From Rhizobium alarense (GTDB lineage: Bacteria > Pseudomonadota > Alphaproteobacteria > Rhizobiales > Rhizobiaceae): a stretch of 41,254 nucleotides of DNA. The notes beneath the pieces were generated by a model. The model did no database searches. It was not told the DNA's origin and saw only the letters and a program-made list of their open reading frames with translations. The translations under genes were made by a program, and so were the position numbers. Positions 26,736-35,586 of this stretch are shown here, one piece after another (within the stretch, counting starts at the first letter, position 1; each line of letters begins with the position of its first letter). The DNA is taken from contig NZ_JAKGBU010000047.1 of the NCBI RefSeq assembly GCF_021555155.1, positions 1 to 41,254 on the forward strand, written 5' to 3'.

Positions 26736-26864
26736 GCGGATTCGGTTGCGAAAATGCACAAACTGCCGGCGGCGACGGCGCACCGGAGCATCTGGGCGAG
26801 GGCGACATTATCGGTTATGAGGGAGCCGCGCCAGGCCTGCGATCGACTGCGGAAGGGGAATGAC

Positions 26865-27872
26865 ATGACGGAAAAGCTGAAACAAAACCGTGCGGCGACC
26901 GCGGCGGCACCACTGCAGATCCTCCTCTGCGCCGCCGCCTCCCGCGCCGCCGCAAACGTGCTGGCGAAGGCTGCCGGCGGTCGCGCGCAGATCGGCCCGT
27001 TCAGCCCGTCCGCCGTGGAAGAAGCGGTCGCAAAGGGGCAGCAGTGTGTCGTCCTCTGGCCCGATCTCGCATCGGCGCTCGCAAGGCGCAACGGCGCGGA
27101 GCCGGCCGAGGTGCTGGAGCGTTGGAAACAGGCTGTCGGGAGCCTGCTCGATGTCTTTCGTCGGCACCGCGCAGCCATCGTTCTGGTAGAGGCGGACCTC
27201 GTCGAAAGCGGCGGGGAAGCGGCAGCGGCGCTCAAAGAGCGGCTCGCGCTTCGTGCCGACCTCGAACCGGAGCCGGAGGCCATCGGAACCGGCCACACGG
27301 ACGACCTGTCGTTTGCCATCGCCACGCTCTACATGAACCTTCCGGGAAACCTCGCGGATCTGGTTGAAGAGTTGCGGGCAAGCAGCTACGCGCGGGCGGC
27401 ACGCCCGTCGTCGCTCGTCGATCTCGACGAGGCGGCACGTCTTGTCGCCCGGGCCGGGACCGAACGGGAACTGCTGCGCAATCAGGTCGCGCTGCTGCAG
27501 GAAGCCCTCGACACGACGGAGCATCAGCACGCGCGCGCTCTGGCGGCGGAGAAAGCTGCCGAACGGGCGCTTTCCGACCTGCGGGCGGAAAGCAAGCGAC
27601 GGGCGTCACTCGAGTCGGAACTGAAGAAGGCCCGGGCGACGGCCGGCCGGCCAGGCCAGCGCGACAAGGAACTGAAGGATGCGCGCGACATGCTGGCGCG
27701 CATCACGCGCGACAATACCGCGATGCTTGCCACAATCTCCGCCCAGGCGGCCCTCAAGGCGGACGCCGATACGGCACGGAAACGCTACGACCGTCTGCAG
27801 AAGACGTTTTCCTGGCGAATCACCGCGCCGATGCGCGCCACGGCCAGGCTCTTCAGGGCGAAGAAGGCCTGA
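26865..27872 (+). CDS. Coiled-coil protein of unknown function with a C-terminal SWRITAP motif
   Basis: A 335-aa soluble protein. The N-terminal part (about 15-180) is alpha/beta-like with Ala-rich helices and a CVVLWPDLAS strand. Residues about 205-310 form a long coiled coil (RELLRNQVALLQEALDTTE..., LRAESKRRASLESELKKAR). The end reads RLQKTFSWRITAPMRATARLF. The SWRxTxPxR motif after a coiled coil recurs in proteins linked to polysaccharide glycosyltransferases or methyltransferases, so a surface-polysaccharide role is possible but not shown; no such genes are adjacent. The ATG at 26865 has GGAAGGGG upstream. A longer frame from 26754 is not supported. Confidence 0.75.
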   Translation: MTEKLKQNRAATAAAPLQILLCAAASRAAANVLAKAAGGRAQIGPFSPSAVEEAVAKGQQCVVLWPDLASALARRNGAEPAEVLERWKQAVGSLLDVFRRHRAAIVLVEADLVESGGEAAAALKERLALRADLEPEPEAIGTGHTDDLSFAIATLYMNLPGNLADLVEELRASSYARAARPSSLVDLDEAARLVARAGTERELLRNQVALLQEALDTTEHQHARALAAEKAAERALSDLRAESKRRASLESELKKARATAGRPGQRDKELKDARDMLARITRDNTAMLATISAQAALKADADTARKRYDRLQKTFSWRITAPMRATARLFRAKKA

Positions 27873-28118
27873 CGCGCCCTGCGCTCTCCCGGGAGCAAGG
27901 CTCGCATCGGCAGCTTCCGCAAGGCCTCGGATCACATTGCGCGCTGCGCTCGGGGCCGGCACCGCGTGCATGTCACCCGGCACCGCATCGTGCTCGCAAT
28001 CGGCACTGCCCGGTCGCGCCTGCAAGAGGATGTCAAGTCGCCGCGACTTAGCCCTTGCAAGCACCGGGAACAGCCGCTATGTAGCCCCCCGCGCCGACAT
28101 GGCGCCGACCGACGATGC

Positions 28119-28210
<92 letters not shown>

Positions 28211-28218
28211 CGTTGGGT

Positions 28219-28267
28219 GTACGACCCGGACACATGGGTAACAGAACGTCCCTAAGACAGGGGTGAC
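28219..28267. mobile_element. Possible insertion-sequence end remnant after tRNA-Ser
   Basis: This 49-bp stretch contains two diverged copies of an ACAxGGGTxACA unit (around 28231-28243 and 28256-28267), starting with CCGGACACATGGGTAACAG. It reminds me of the terminal sequence of IS481-like elements in rhizobia. No transposase or second end is present, so if real it is only a fragment. Confidence 0.3.
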
Positions 28268-28354
28268 AACCTCGTGGGGTGCGATGTTGGTCGCACTGGC
28301 GGAAATCGACGCGACGACTGCCGGCTTTTGGGTCGTTCGTCGCAGCGCGGGCGC

Positions 28355-29596
28355 TCACACGGCCAGGCCGGACGCCTTCTCCCGTTCCAGATATTCGCGC
28401 TGCTTGTCCGTGATGTAATCCCGGACGATCGGGGCGGCGTCGCGGGAGCGCGACAGCTGCATGTGGAAGACGAGCTGGCTGCCGGTGCGGAACATCATCT
28501 CCGCGCTGACCAGATAGAATTCCCACATGCGGGCGAAACGCTCGTCGTAAAGCGCGATCACCTTCTCGCGGTTGGCTTCGAAGCGCTCGGTCCAGTGGGC
28601 GAGCGTCGTCGCGTAGTGGAGGCGCAGAAATTCGAGATCCGTCACCCACAGGCTGTTTCGTTCGACGACCTCGAAGACTTCGGAGAGGGCCGGCGAATAG
28701 GCTCCCGGAAAGATGTATTTCCGTAGCCACGGGCTTGCCATGCCCGGTGGGCTCATATGTCCGATCGAATGCAGCACGGCCACGCCGTCATCCGGCATGA
28801 GGGCATTCAGCTTTTTGAAAAATTCGTCGTAGTGATGAACGCCGACATGTTCGAACATGCCGACGGAAACGATGCGGTCGAAGCGGCCGTCGACGTCGCG
28901 ATAATCCTTCAGTTCGAAACGGACGCGGCCGGCAAGCCCTGCTTTCTCGGCGCGCGCGGCGGCGAGTGCCTGCTGTTCCCGCGACAGCGTCACACCGAGA
29001 ACGGTCACATCCTCGAGTGCCGCGAGATAGAGCGCAAGGTCGCCCCAGCCGCACCCGATGTCGAGCACCGTCATTCCGGGCTTCAGCCCGAGCTTGCTGG
29101 CGAGAAGGCGGAGCTTGTTGCGCTGGGCCTGCTCGAGGGTCTCGCCCGGCTCGCGGAAATAGGCACAGGAATACAGCATGTTCTCGTCGAGAAACAGTTT
29201 GTAGAAGTCGTTGCCGAGATCATAGTGATGGGCGACGTTCTGTTGCGCCTGTCCCTTGCGGTTCGACTGCTGGCGCTTGCGGAAGCGCATCCGGATGGCG
29301 CGCAGCACCTTCTGGATCGGATAGGAGCCGAGCGACAGGCGGTTGATCGAGAAGAGCGTCAGGAAATCCCGCAGCGTCGATCCGTCCTCGAAACGCATCG
29401 TCCCGTCCATGTAGGCTTCGCCGGCCGCGAGCTCGGCGTTGAAGACCAGGGTCCGGTAGAGCCGCCGTTCCGTCAGCCTCATCGTCACCTGCGGGCCGGA
29501 GGTGCCTTGGAAAACATGACGTTTTCCATCGGCATCGATGACCGTCAGGCAACCCTTGCGGATGAAGGACCGCATCATATGGGAAAGGGGAAACAT
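28355..29596 (-). CDS. Cyclopropane-fatty-acyl-phospholipid synthase family methyltransferase
   Basis: A 413-aa SAM-dependent enzyme of the CFA synthase family, which methylenates unsaturated phospholipid acyl chains at the inner membrane. Landmarks are NVAHHYDLGNDFYKLFLDENMLYSCAYF, the SAM site VLDIGCGWGDLALYLA (about residue 180), VSVGMFEHVGVHHYDEFF and the C-terminal LRLHYATTLAHWTERF. Rhizobia usually have two or more paralogues, so the symbol cfa is not assigned to this one. The ATG has GAGG about 7 bases upstream. It ends about 150 bp from tRNA-Ser, and its promoter must lie in the 29597-29916 gap. Confidence 0.93.
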   Translation of the reverse strand: MFPLSHMMRSFIRKGCLTVIDADGKRHVFQGTSGPQVTMRLTERRLYRTLVFNAELAAGEAYMDGTMRFEDGSTLRDFLTLFSINRLSLGSYPIQKVLRAIRMRFRKRQQSNRKGQAQQNVAHHYDLGNDFYKLFLDENMLYSCAYFREPGETLEQAQRNKLRLLASKLGLKPGMTVLDIGCGWGDLALYLAALEDVTVLGVTLSREQQALAAARAEKAGLAGRVRFELKDYRDVDGRFDRIVSVGMFEHVGVHHYDEFFKKLNALMPDDGVAVLHSIGHMSPPGMASPWLRKYIFPGAYSPALSEVFEVVERNSLWVTDLEFLRLHYATTLAHWTERFEANREKVIALYDERFARMWEFYLVSAEMMFRTGSQLVFHMQLSRSRDAAPIVRDYITDKQREYLEREKASGLAV

Positions 29597-29916
29597 GCGC
29601 GCCTCGCGTTTGCTGATGCCGTCGGCCCCGACCGCTCAATCTCATCCGATCGGCGGGAATTTGCAATCTTTGCTGGAAACGGTTTTCCCCGCGAAATGCC
29701 ACGCGCACCATCGCCGGGGCCGCGCCGCACGCCAGCGGCTCGAGCCGGCCATCCGGCGGCGGCATAGGATATCGCGTTGCGTGCAAGCTCGGCATCGATG
29801 GCGGGCCGGATGGCGCCCGCGGGCCGGCAGGACGATAAGCGCCGCACGCCGGGCCGGGTGACAGGGGTGTTCTCCCGTGGCATAGGGGTACCCGCAATCC
29901 CACCAGGCCTTTCCCG
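29597..29916. other. Intergenic region between two divergent genes
   Basis: A 320-bp stretch between the CFA synthase-type gene and the ABC-F gene with no convincing coding frame on either strand. It must contain both promoters, but I see no strong sigma-70 match; a weak minus-strand TTGCAA-N17-GAGATT lies roughly 70-100 bases upstream of the methyltransferase gene. Confidence 0.4.
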
Positions 29917-31539
29917 ATGATCCGCATTGACAATATCAGCAAGTCCAACAGCCACCGCATCCTCTATATCGAAGCCTCTGCCGCGCTGAACCGTGGCGAG
30001 AAGATCGGGCTCGTCGGGCCGAACGGCGCCGGCAAGACGACGCTCTTCCGCATGATCACCGGCGAGGAGCAGCCGGACGAGGGGCAGGTCTCGGTCGAGA
30101 AGGGCGTGACCATCGGCTATTTCAACCAGGACGTCGGCGAGATGGCCGGCCGGCCGGCCGTCGCGGAGGTGATGGAGGGAGCAGGTCCCGTCAGCGCCGT
30201 TGCAGCGGAGCTGCACGCGCTGGAGGCCGCCATGGTCGATCCGGACCGCCTCGACGAGATGGATACGATCATCGAACGTTACGGCGAGGTTCAGGCACGC
30301 TACGAGGAGCTTGACGGCTACGGGCTCGAGAGCCGTGCCCGCGAGGTCCTGGCGGGCCTGAGCTTCAGCCAGGAGATGATGGACGGCGACGTCGGCAAGC
30401 TGTCGGGCGGCTGGAAGATGCGCGTGGCGCTCGCCCGCATTCTCTTGATGCGGCCGGACGTCATGTTGCTCGACGAGCCGAGCAACCACCTCGACCTTGA
30501 AAGCCTGATCTGGCTCGAGAATTTCCTGAAGGGCTATGACGGCGCCCTGCTGATGACGGCGCACGACCGGGAGTTCATGAACCGCATCGTCGGCAAGATC
30601 ATCGAGATCGACGGTGGCGCGCTCACCACCTATTCCGGCGACTATGCCTTCTACGAGCAGCAGCGTGCCCAGACCGAGAAGCAGCAGCAGGCGCAGTTCG
30701 AGCGCCAGCAGGCGATGCTCGCCAAGGAGATCAAGTTCATCGAGCGCTTCAAGGCGCGCGCATCGCATGCCGCACAGGTGCAGAGCCGGGTGAAGAAGCT
30801 GGAGAAGATCGACCGCGTCGAGCCGCCGCGCCGCCGCCAGACGGTGGCCTTCGACTTCCTTCCCGCTCCCCGTTCCGGCGAGGACGTGGCAAACGTCAAG
30901 CGTGTGCACAAGCGCTACGGCAGCCGCGTGATCTACGACGGCCTTGACTTCATGGTCCGCCGCCGGGAGCGCTGGTGCATCCTCGGCGTCAACGGTGCCG
31001 GCAAGTCGACGCTCCTGAAGCTCGTTGCCGGCGCCGCCGAGCCGGACGAGGGCCGCGTCGCGATCGGCGCCAGCGTGAAGCTCGGCTATTTCGCGCAGCA
31101 TTCGATGGACCTGCTCGACGGCGACAGCACCATCCTGCAATGGCTGGAGGAGCGCTTTCCCAAGGCCGGGCAGGCGCCGCTCCGGGCACTGTCCGGCTGT
31201 TTCGGCTTCTCCGGCGACGACGTTGAAAAGCGCTGCCGGGTTCTGTCCGGCGGCGAGAAGGCCCGGCTGGTCATGGCGGCCATGCTGTTCGACCCGCCGA
31301 ACTTCCTCGTGCTCGACGAGCCGACGAACCATCTCGATCTCGACACCAAGGAAATGCTGATCCGGGCGCTTTCGGCCTATGAGGGCACCATGCTCTTCGT
31401 CTCGCACGACCGGCATTTCCTGAGCGCGCTTTCCAATCGGGTCCTGGAACTCACCCCCGACGGCGTCCACCAATATGGCGGCGGCTACACTGAATATGTC
31501 GAGCGCACCGGCCAGGAGGCGCCCGGCCTGCACCCCTGA
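29917..31539 (+). CDS. ABC-F family ATPase (YbiT-like)
   Basis: A 540-aa protein with two ABC ATPase domains and no membrane segments, the ABC-F architecture of ribosome-associated factors. Domain 1 has GPNGAGKTTLF (about 34-44), LSGGWKMR and LLLDEPSNHLD; domain 2 has GVNGAGKSTLL, LSGGEKARL and LVLDEPTNHLD. A charged linker (EQQRAQTEKQQQAQFERQQ...) joins them. Length and lack of a C-terminal coiled coil fit YbiT better than Uup or EttA; the role is probably relief of ribosome stalling at the E site, by family inference. The start ATG has no strong Shine-Dalgarno. Confidence 0.9.
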   Translation: MIRIDNISKSNSHRILYIEASAALNRGEKIGLVGPNGAGKTTLFRMITGEEQPDEGQVSVEKGVTIGYFNQDVGEMAGRPAVAEVMEGAGPVSAVAAELHALEAAMVDPDRLDEMDTIIERYGEVQARYEELDGYGLESRAREVLAGLSFSQEMMDGDVGKLSGGWKMRVALARILLMRPDVMLLDEPSNHLDLESLIWLENFLKGYDGALLMTAHDREFMNRIVGKIIEIDGGALTTYSGDYAFYEQQRAQTEKQQQAQFERQQAMLAKEIKFIERFKARASHAAQVQSRVKKLEKIDRVEPPRRRQTVAFDFLPAPRSGEDVANVKRVHKRYGSRVIYDGLDFMVRRRERWCILGVNGAGKSTLLKLVAGAAEPDEGRVAIGASVKLGYFAQHSMDLLDGDSTILQWLEERFPKAGQAPLRALSGCFGFSGDDVEKRCRVLSGGEKARLVMAAMLFDPPNFLVLDEPTNHLDLDTKEMLIRALSAYEGTMLFVSHDRHFLSALSNRVLELTPDGVHQYGGGYTEYVERTGQEAPGLHP

Positions 31540-31636
31540 CCCACGCGGCGGGACCCTGCCGGCCGCACAAGCCCGGGGCAAGGCGCCGCGGCTAGGGTCG
31601 GGCGATACCGGCATGAGGCCGGCACGGAAGGACGAT

Positions 31637-31801
31637 ATGATGTCGAACACCCTGGAAACGCGCCGTGAGACCGATCCCGAGGCTCTTGCGCTCTATCTTG
31701 AAAACAACGATGGCGACGACCTGACGGACCTGCTGGTGGAAGCCCTCACCGAGGCCTTTCGCATTCTCGACGAAGATCTGCGGTCGCCGACGGTACACTG
31801 A
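31637..31801 (+). CDS. Small acidic protein of unknown function (54 aa)
   Basis: A short acidic frame (MMSNTLETRRETDPEALALY..., ending ILDEDLRSPTVH) with a helical, Leu- and Asp/Glu-rich middle. The ATG at 31637 has GGAAGG about 8 bases ahead, which, together with typical composition, argues for a real gene. No family is recognised. It lies between the ABC-F gene and the flavoprotein gene on the same strand. Confidence 0.6.
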   Translation: MMSNTLETRRETDPEALALYLENNDGDDLTDLLVEALTEAFRILDEDLRSPTVH

Positions 31802-31889
31802 TCGGCGGACGAGCCGAATCGCAATCGCTCGCCGCGTGGAGCGCGACCGGTTGGACAGGCGACCACATTCCCTCGGTGCGGCAGAGCAA

Positions 31890-33107
31890 ATGCGCATGGC
31901 GGCGGCTAGGATCGCGATCATCGGGGGCGGCCCGGCGGGCCTGATGGCGGCGGAAACGCTCGCGGCGGCGGGCTGTGCCGTCACGGTCTACGACGCGATG
32001 CCGACGGTCGGACGAAAATTCCTGCTTGCCGGCAAGACCGGGCTGAACCTCACGCATGCCGAGGACTACGTGTCATTCCGCGGCCGCTTCGGCGCGGCGG
32101 GCCCACACCTTGGCCCGGCGCTCGACGCCTTCCCGCCGGATGCGCTGCGCGCCTGGGCCGACGCGCTTGGCGCACAGACCTTTGTCGGAAGCTCGGGGCG
32201 CGTCTTTCCTAAGGCGATGAAGGCCTCGCCGCTGCTTCGAGCGTGGGTTGGTCGGCTCGAGGAAAGCGGCGTTCGAATCGAGAAACGGCACCGTTGGACA
32301 GGTTTTTCCACCGGGCGTCCCCTTTTCGCGACTCCGGACAGCGAGAAAGCAGTCGATTGCGACGCAATCCTGCTGGCGCTTGGCGGCGCAAGCTGGCCTC
32401 GACTCGGCTCGGATGGACGCTGGGTTGAAAGCCTGGAGAAATGCGGGGTGCCCGTGCGGCGCCTGCAGCCCGCCAATTGCGGCTTCGATGTCGCCTGGAG
32501 CGGCCTGTTCCGCGATCGCCACGCCGGCGCGCCCGTCAAATCCGTCACCGCCATGTCGGACGCCGGCAGCCGCCAGGGCGAGTTCGTCATCAGTCGCTCC
32601 GGCATCGAAGGCAGCCTCGTCTACACGCATGCGGCGGCGCTGCGCGATCGGCTGGCGCGGGAGGGGTCGGCAACACTGACGCTCGACCTCGTGCCCGGAC
32701 AGCCCGCCGAACGCCTCGCCGAAGCGCTGGCCCGGCAGTCAGCCGGGGCGAGCCTGTCGACCCGGTTGCGCAAGGCCGCGAACCTGACCGGCGTCAAGGC
32801 GGCCCTCGTCCGCGAAATCGAACCTGATGCCGGCCATCGGACCGCCGACGCCCTTGCCGCCCTGCTCAAGGCGCTGCCGCTCGCCGTCGACCGGCCGCGG
32901 CCGATCGAGGAGGCCATCTCATCGGCCGGCGGCATCGCCTGGGACGGACTGGACGACCGCTACATGTTGGCGGCCCTGCCGGGTGTCTTCGCCGCCGGCG
33001 AGATGCTCGACTGGGAAGCCCCGACGGGGGGCTATCTGCTGACCGCCTGTCTCGCCACGGGTCGGGCGGCGGCGAACGGCATTCTGGACTGGCTCGCCGC
33101 TCCGTGA
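31890..33107 (+). CDS. BaiN/RdsA-type NAD(P)/FAD-dependent oxidoreductase (HI0933-like)
   Basis: A 405-aa flavoprotein with an N-terminal Rossmann FAD motif IIGGGPAGLMAAETLA (about residues 9-24), GRKFLLAGKTGLNLTHAED, a middle domain of the HI0933 type, and the closing ISSAGGIAWDGLDDRYML...PGVFAAGEMLDWEAPTGGYLLTACLATG. The last block is characteristic of the TIGR03862 subgroup. Substrate is unknown; the BaiN name comes from one gut member and should not be taken as bile-acid activity here. ATGs at 31890 and 31896 are both possible. It converges with ugd across 17 bp. Confidence 0.88.
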   Translation: MRMAAARIAIIGGGPAGLMAAETLAAAGCAVTVYDAMPTVGRKFLLAGKTGLNLTHAEDYVSFRGRFGAAGPHLGPALDAFPPDALRAWADALGAQTFVGSSGRVFPKAMKASPLLRAWVGRLEESGVRIEKRHRWTGFSTGRPLFATPDSEKAVDCDAILLALGGASWPRLGSDGRWVESLEKCGVPVRRLQPANCGFDVAWSGLFRDRHAGAPVKSVTAMSDAGSRQGEFVISRSGIEGSLVYTHAAALRDRLAREGSATLTLDLVPGQPAERLAEALARQSAGASLSTRLRKAANLTGVKAALVREIEPDAGHRTADALAALLKALPLAVDRPRPIEEAISSAGGIAWDGLDDRYMLAALPGVFAAGEMLDWEAPTGGYLLTACLATGRAAANGILDWLAAP

Positions 33108-33124
33108 GCGGCCTGCCGGCAACC

Positions 33125-34291
33125 TCAATCCATATGGAAGATGTCGCGGGTATAGACCTTGTCGATCACGTCGCGCACCTCGGCTGAAACGCGGTTGGCG
33201 ACGATGACGTCTGACATCGCCTTGAACCTGTCGAGGTCGTGAATCACCGGCGACTTGAAGAACGTGTCCTCGGCGAGATTGGGTTCGTAGACGACGATCT
33301 CGATGCCCTTCGCCTTGATGCGCTTCATGATTCCCTGGACGGAGGAATCGCGAAAATTGTCCGAGCCGTTCTTCATGACGAGCCGATAGATGCCGACCGT
33401 CTTCGGGTTGCCGCTGACGATGCTGTCGGCAACGAAGTTCTTGCGTGTCGAATTGGCCGAGACGATCGCCTCGATCAGGTTCTGCGGCACGTCCTTGTAA
33501 TTCGCCAGAAGCTGCTTCGTATCCTTCGGCAGGCAGTAGCCGCCATATCCGAAGGAGGGATTGTTGTAGAAGTTGCCGATTCGCGGATCGGCCGAAACGC
33601 CCGAGATGATGTCGAGCGCCTTCAGGCCGTGCACCTCGGCATAGGTGTCCAGCTCGTTGAAGAAGGCGACGCGCATGGCGAGGAAGGTGTTGGAGAAGAG
33701 CTTGATCGCCTCGGCCTCGCTGGACCCGGTCAGGAACACCTGGACATCCTTGTCATCGGCGCCCTCGACGAGGCAGTCGGCGAAGGCTTTCGCCTCGGCG
33801 TCGCGGCCGCCGACGATGATGCGCGACGGGTGGAGGTTGTCATGGACGGCGCGGCCCTCGCGCAGGAATTCGGGCGAGAAGATGATCCTGTCCGAGCCGT
33901 ATCTGTTGCGGAGCGATTCGGTGAAGCCGACGGGGATCGTCGACTTGATGATGATCGTGCAGTCGTAGTCCCTTTCAAAAACATGCGAGACGACGGCGTT
34001 CACCGAGGATGTATCGAAGCTGCCCGTGCCGGGATCGTAGTTTGTCGGCGTCGCGACCACGACGAAACGGGCACCGGCAAGGGCCTCGTCCCTGTCCGTC
34101 GTGGCGCGCAGGTTGAGCGGCCGCTCGGCGAGGAATTGAGTCGCCTCCCTGTCCTCGATCGGTGAGATGCGGGCGTTGATCTTGTCGACTTTCGACCGGA
34201 CCGGGTCAAAGGCGACGACTTCGTTGTGCTGGGCGAGAATGATGGCGTTGGAAACGCCAACATAGCCAAGGCCGGCGACGGCAATTTTCAT
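33125..34291 (-). CDS. ugd: UDP-glucose 6-dehydrogenase
   Basis: Oxidises UDP-glucose to UDP-glucuronate with two NAD+, feeding exopolysaccharide and lipid glycans. The 388-aa size is that of the short E. coli Ugd type, not the about 440-aa form usual in rhizobia. Motifs: MKIAVAGLGYVGVSNA (NAD fold), STIPVGFTESLR, SPEFLREGRAVHDNLHPSRI, and the catalytic Cys at 253 in GYGGYCLPKDTKQL. The ATG has AGGTG upstream. It converges with the BaiN-type gene and follows the dehydrogenase at 34408 on the same strand. Confidence 0.95.
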   Translation of the reverse strand: MKIAVAGLGYVGVSNAIILAQHNEVVAFDPVRSKVDKINARISPIEDREATQFLAERPLNLRATTDRDEALAGARFVVVATPTNYDPGTGSFDTSSVNAVVSHVFERDYDCTIIIKSTIPVGFTESLRNRYGSDRIIFSPEFLREGRAVHDNLHPSRIIVGGRDAEAKAFADCLVEGADDKDVQVFLTGSSEAEAIKLFSNTFLAMRVAFFNELDTYAEVHGLKALDIISGVSADPRIGNFYNNPSFGYGGYCLPKDTKQLLANYKDVPQNLIEAIVSANSTRKNFVADSIVSGNPKTVGIYRLVMKNGSDNFRDSSVQGIMKRIKAKGIEIVVYEPNLAEDTFFKSPVIHDLDRFKAMSDVIVANRVSAEVRDVIDKVYTRDIFHMD

Positions 34292-34407
34292 GAATGCACC
34301 TGGGATGGGTCTCTGGTGCCGGCCTTATGGCGGCCGGGCGCGGCGGTTTCAACAGGAATCATCGTCCCGGCCGGCCTTGCGGGCCTTCGGCCCGTCGCCC
34401 CACCGGG

Positions 34408-35304
34408 TCACGGTTGCGGCATGCCGTTCGCTTCGGCAACGAAATCCGACAACATGGGCACATAGTCCTCGCCACGGCCGGCGCCGACTGCCTGCGCAAA
34501 GGCGTTGCGAACGGCCGCCCCCATCGGATTGGCGGCTCCACTCGCGTTGGCATAGGCGGCGAGATAGCTCATGTCCTTGAAGGCATTGCGGATCGCGAAC
34601 CTGTGGGCGTCACGGTCCCGCTCCAGCACATAGCGGAAGAAGGTCTGGTAGAAGGGGCAGTCCATGCGGCCGCCGCGAATGACGTCATCGAAAACCTCCG
34701 GCGTGAGCCCCGCCTTGCGCCCAAGCATCAGCGCCTCGGAATAGAGCGCGGCATAACCCATCGCGAGAAAATTGTTGAGGAGCTTCATCGTGTGCCCGGT
34801 GCCCGTCGGGCCGGTATGGACAATGCGGCCGGCAAAACATTCGAGCACCGGTCGGATGCGCGCCACGTCCGCTTCGGCTCCGCCGACCATCACGTCGAGT
34901 GTGCCCGCCGCGGCGTCAGCCGGCGTGCGGCTCAGCGGCGCGTCGACGAGGACGATGCCGGACGTCGCGAGGCTTTCGGCCAGGGCTGTCGTGATCGAGG
35001 GATCCGACGTCGAGCAGTCGACGACGGTCAGCGGCCGCGCGGCCGCGGCGATGCCGTCCGGCCCCTCGATCACGGCGCGCACTTCCGGCGAGCCGGTAAC
35101 GCAGAGCACGATGACGTCGCAGACACCGGCCATTTCGCGCGGTGACTTCGCCTCGGCGGCCCCGGCCGCAACGAGCGCTTCGACCGGCGCGCGGTTGCGG
35201 TGCGCCATGACCGTGAGCCCGAAATCCTTCCTCAGGATGTTCGCGGCCATACCCTGGCCCATGAGACCGAGGCCGATGAAGCCGATCCGTGTTTTTTCCG
35301 TCAT
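34408..35304 (-). CDS. NAD(P)-dependent beta-hydroxyacid dehydrogenase (3-hydroxyisobutyrate dehydrogenase family)
   Basis: A 298-aa reductase of the HIBADH/GLYR family. The N-terminal Rossmann motif IGFIGLGLMGQGMAANIL, the substrate loop DAPLSRTPADAAAGTLDVMVGG and the catalytic Lys in GTGHTMKLLNNFLAMG are present. The substrate (3-hydroxyisobutyrate, tartronate semialdehyde or another short beta-hydroxyacid) cannot be decided. The ATG lies six bases after GGAGG. It is divergent from the molybdo-oxidoreductase gene, sharing a 282-bp regulatory region. Confidence 0.9.
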   Translation of the reverse strand: MTEKTRIGFIGLGLMGQGMAANILRKDFGLTVMAHRNRAPVEALVAAGAAEAKSPREMAGVCDVIVLCVTGSPEVRAVIEGPDGIAAAARPLTVVDCSTSDPSITTALAESLATSGIVLVDAPLSRTPADAAAGTLDVMVGGAEADVARIRPVLECFAGRIVHTGPTGTGHTMKLLNNFLAMGYAALYSEALMLGRKAGLTPEVFDDVIRGGRMDCPFYQTFFRYVLERDRDAHRFAIRNAFKDMSYLAAYANASGAANPMGAAVRNAFAQAVGAGRGEDYVPMLSDFVAEANGMPQP

Positions 35305-35395
35305 TCGTTTCCTCCCGGTAGCCCCCTTCCATCCTAAGCGGATGGATGTGAATCGCCAGACCGGAAAACTTGCCGCGGAACGGCATTTGACGCAT

Positions 35396-35411
35396 AAACA
35401 AGACTGTGTTT
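35396..35411. promoter_or_regulatory. Inverted repeat AAACA-N6-TGTTT in the dehydrogenase / FdhF intergenic region
   Basis: The 5-base arms flank six bases in an AT-rich patch of the 282-bp divergent region. It could be an operator for the wHTH protein encoded downstream (MarR-type regulators bind such palindromes), but the arms are short and no promoter can be placed with certainty. Confidence 0.3.
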
Positions 35412-35586
35412 GTCATATTTTAACGCATTTGCGAATAGAAGAGACGCAAGCGGGCCGGCGCGACCTTTGCCAAAAGGCAAAACTGTTTCCGGAAGTGGTT
35501 GAGAAGGCTGGCTTCCATGCCTTATCAACGTTCCGCAGAACCTCTACATTGCATTGCAGCATCCTTCTTCGCTGGAGTCCCCGCAC

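Larger units (their letters stand above)
26539..26864. other. Intergenic region between rplU and the divergent coiled-coil gene
   Basis: A 326-bp stretch with no credible gene. It holds the candidate rplU promoter (26706-26735), a long rplU 5' leader with a stable hairpin (26608-26627), and on the plus strand the GGAAGGGG Shine-Dalgarno of the coiled-coil gene just before 26865. An in-frame ATG at 26754 for that gene exists but looks non-coding. Confidence 0.6.

Noticed and set aside
29575-31650. A 691-codon minus-strand frame opposite the ABC-F gene
   Set aside because: Mirror frame of a gene with complete Walker motifs; composition is not protein-like.
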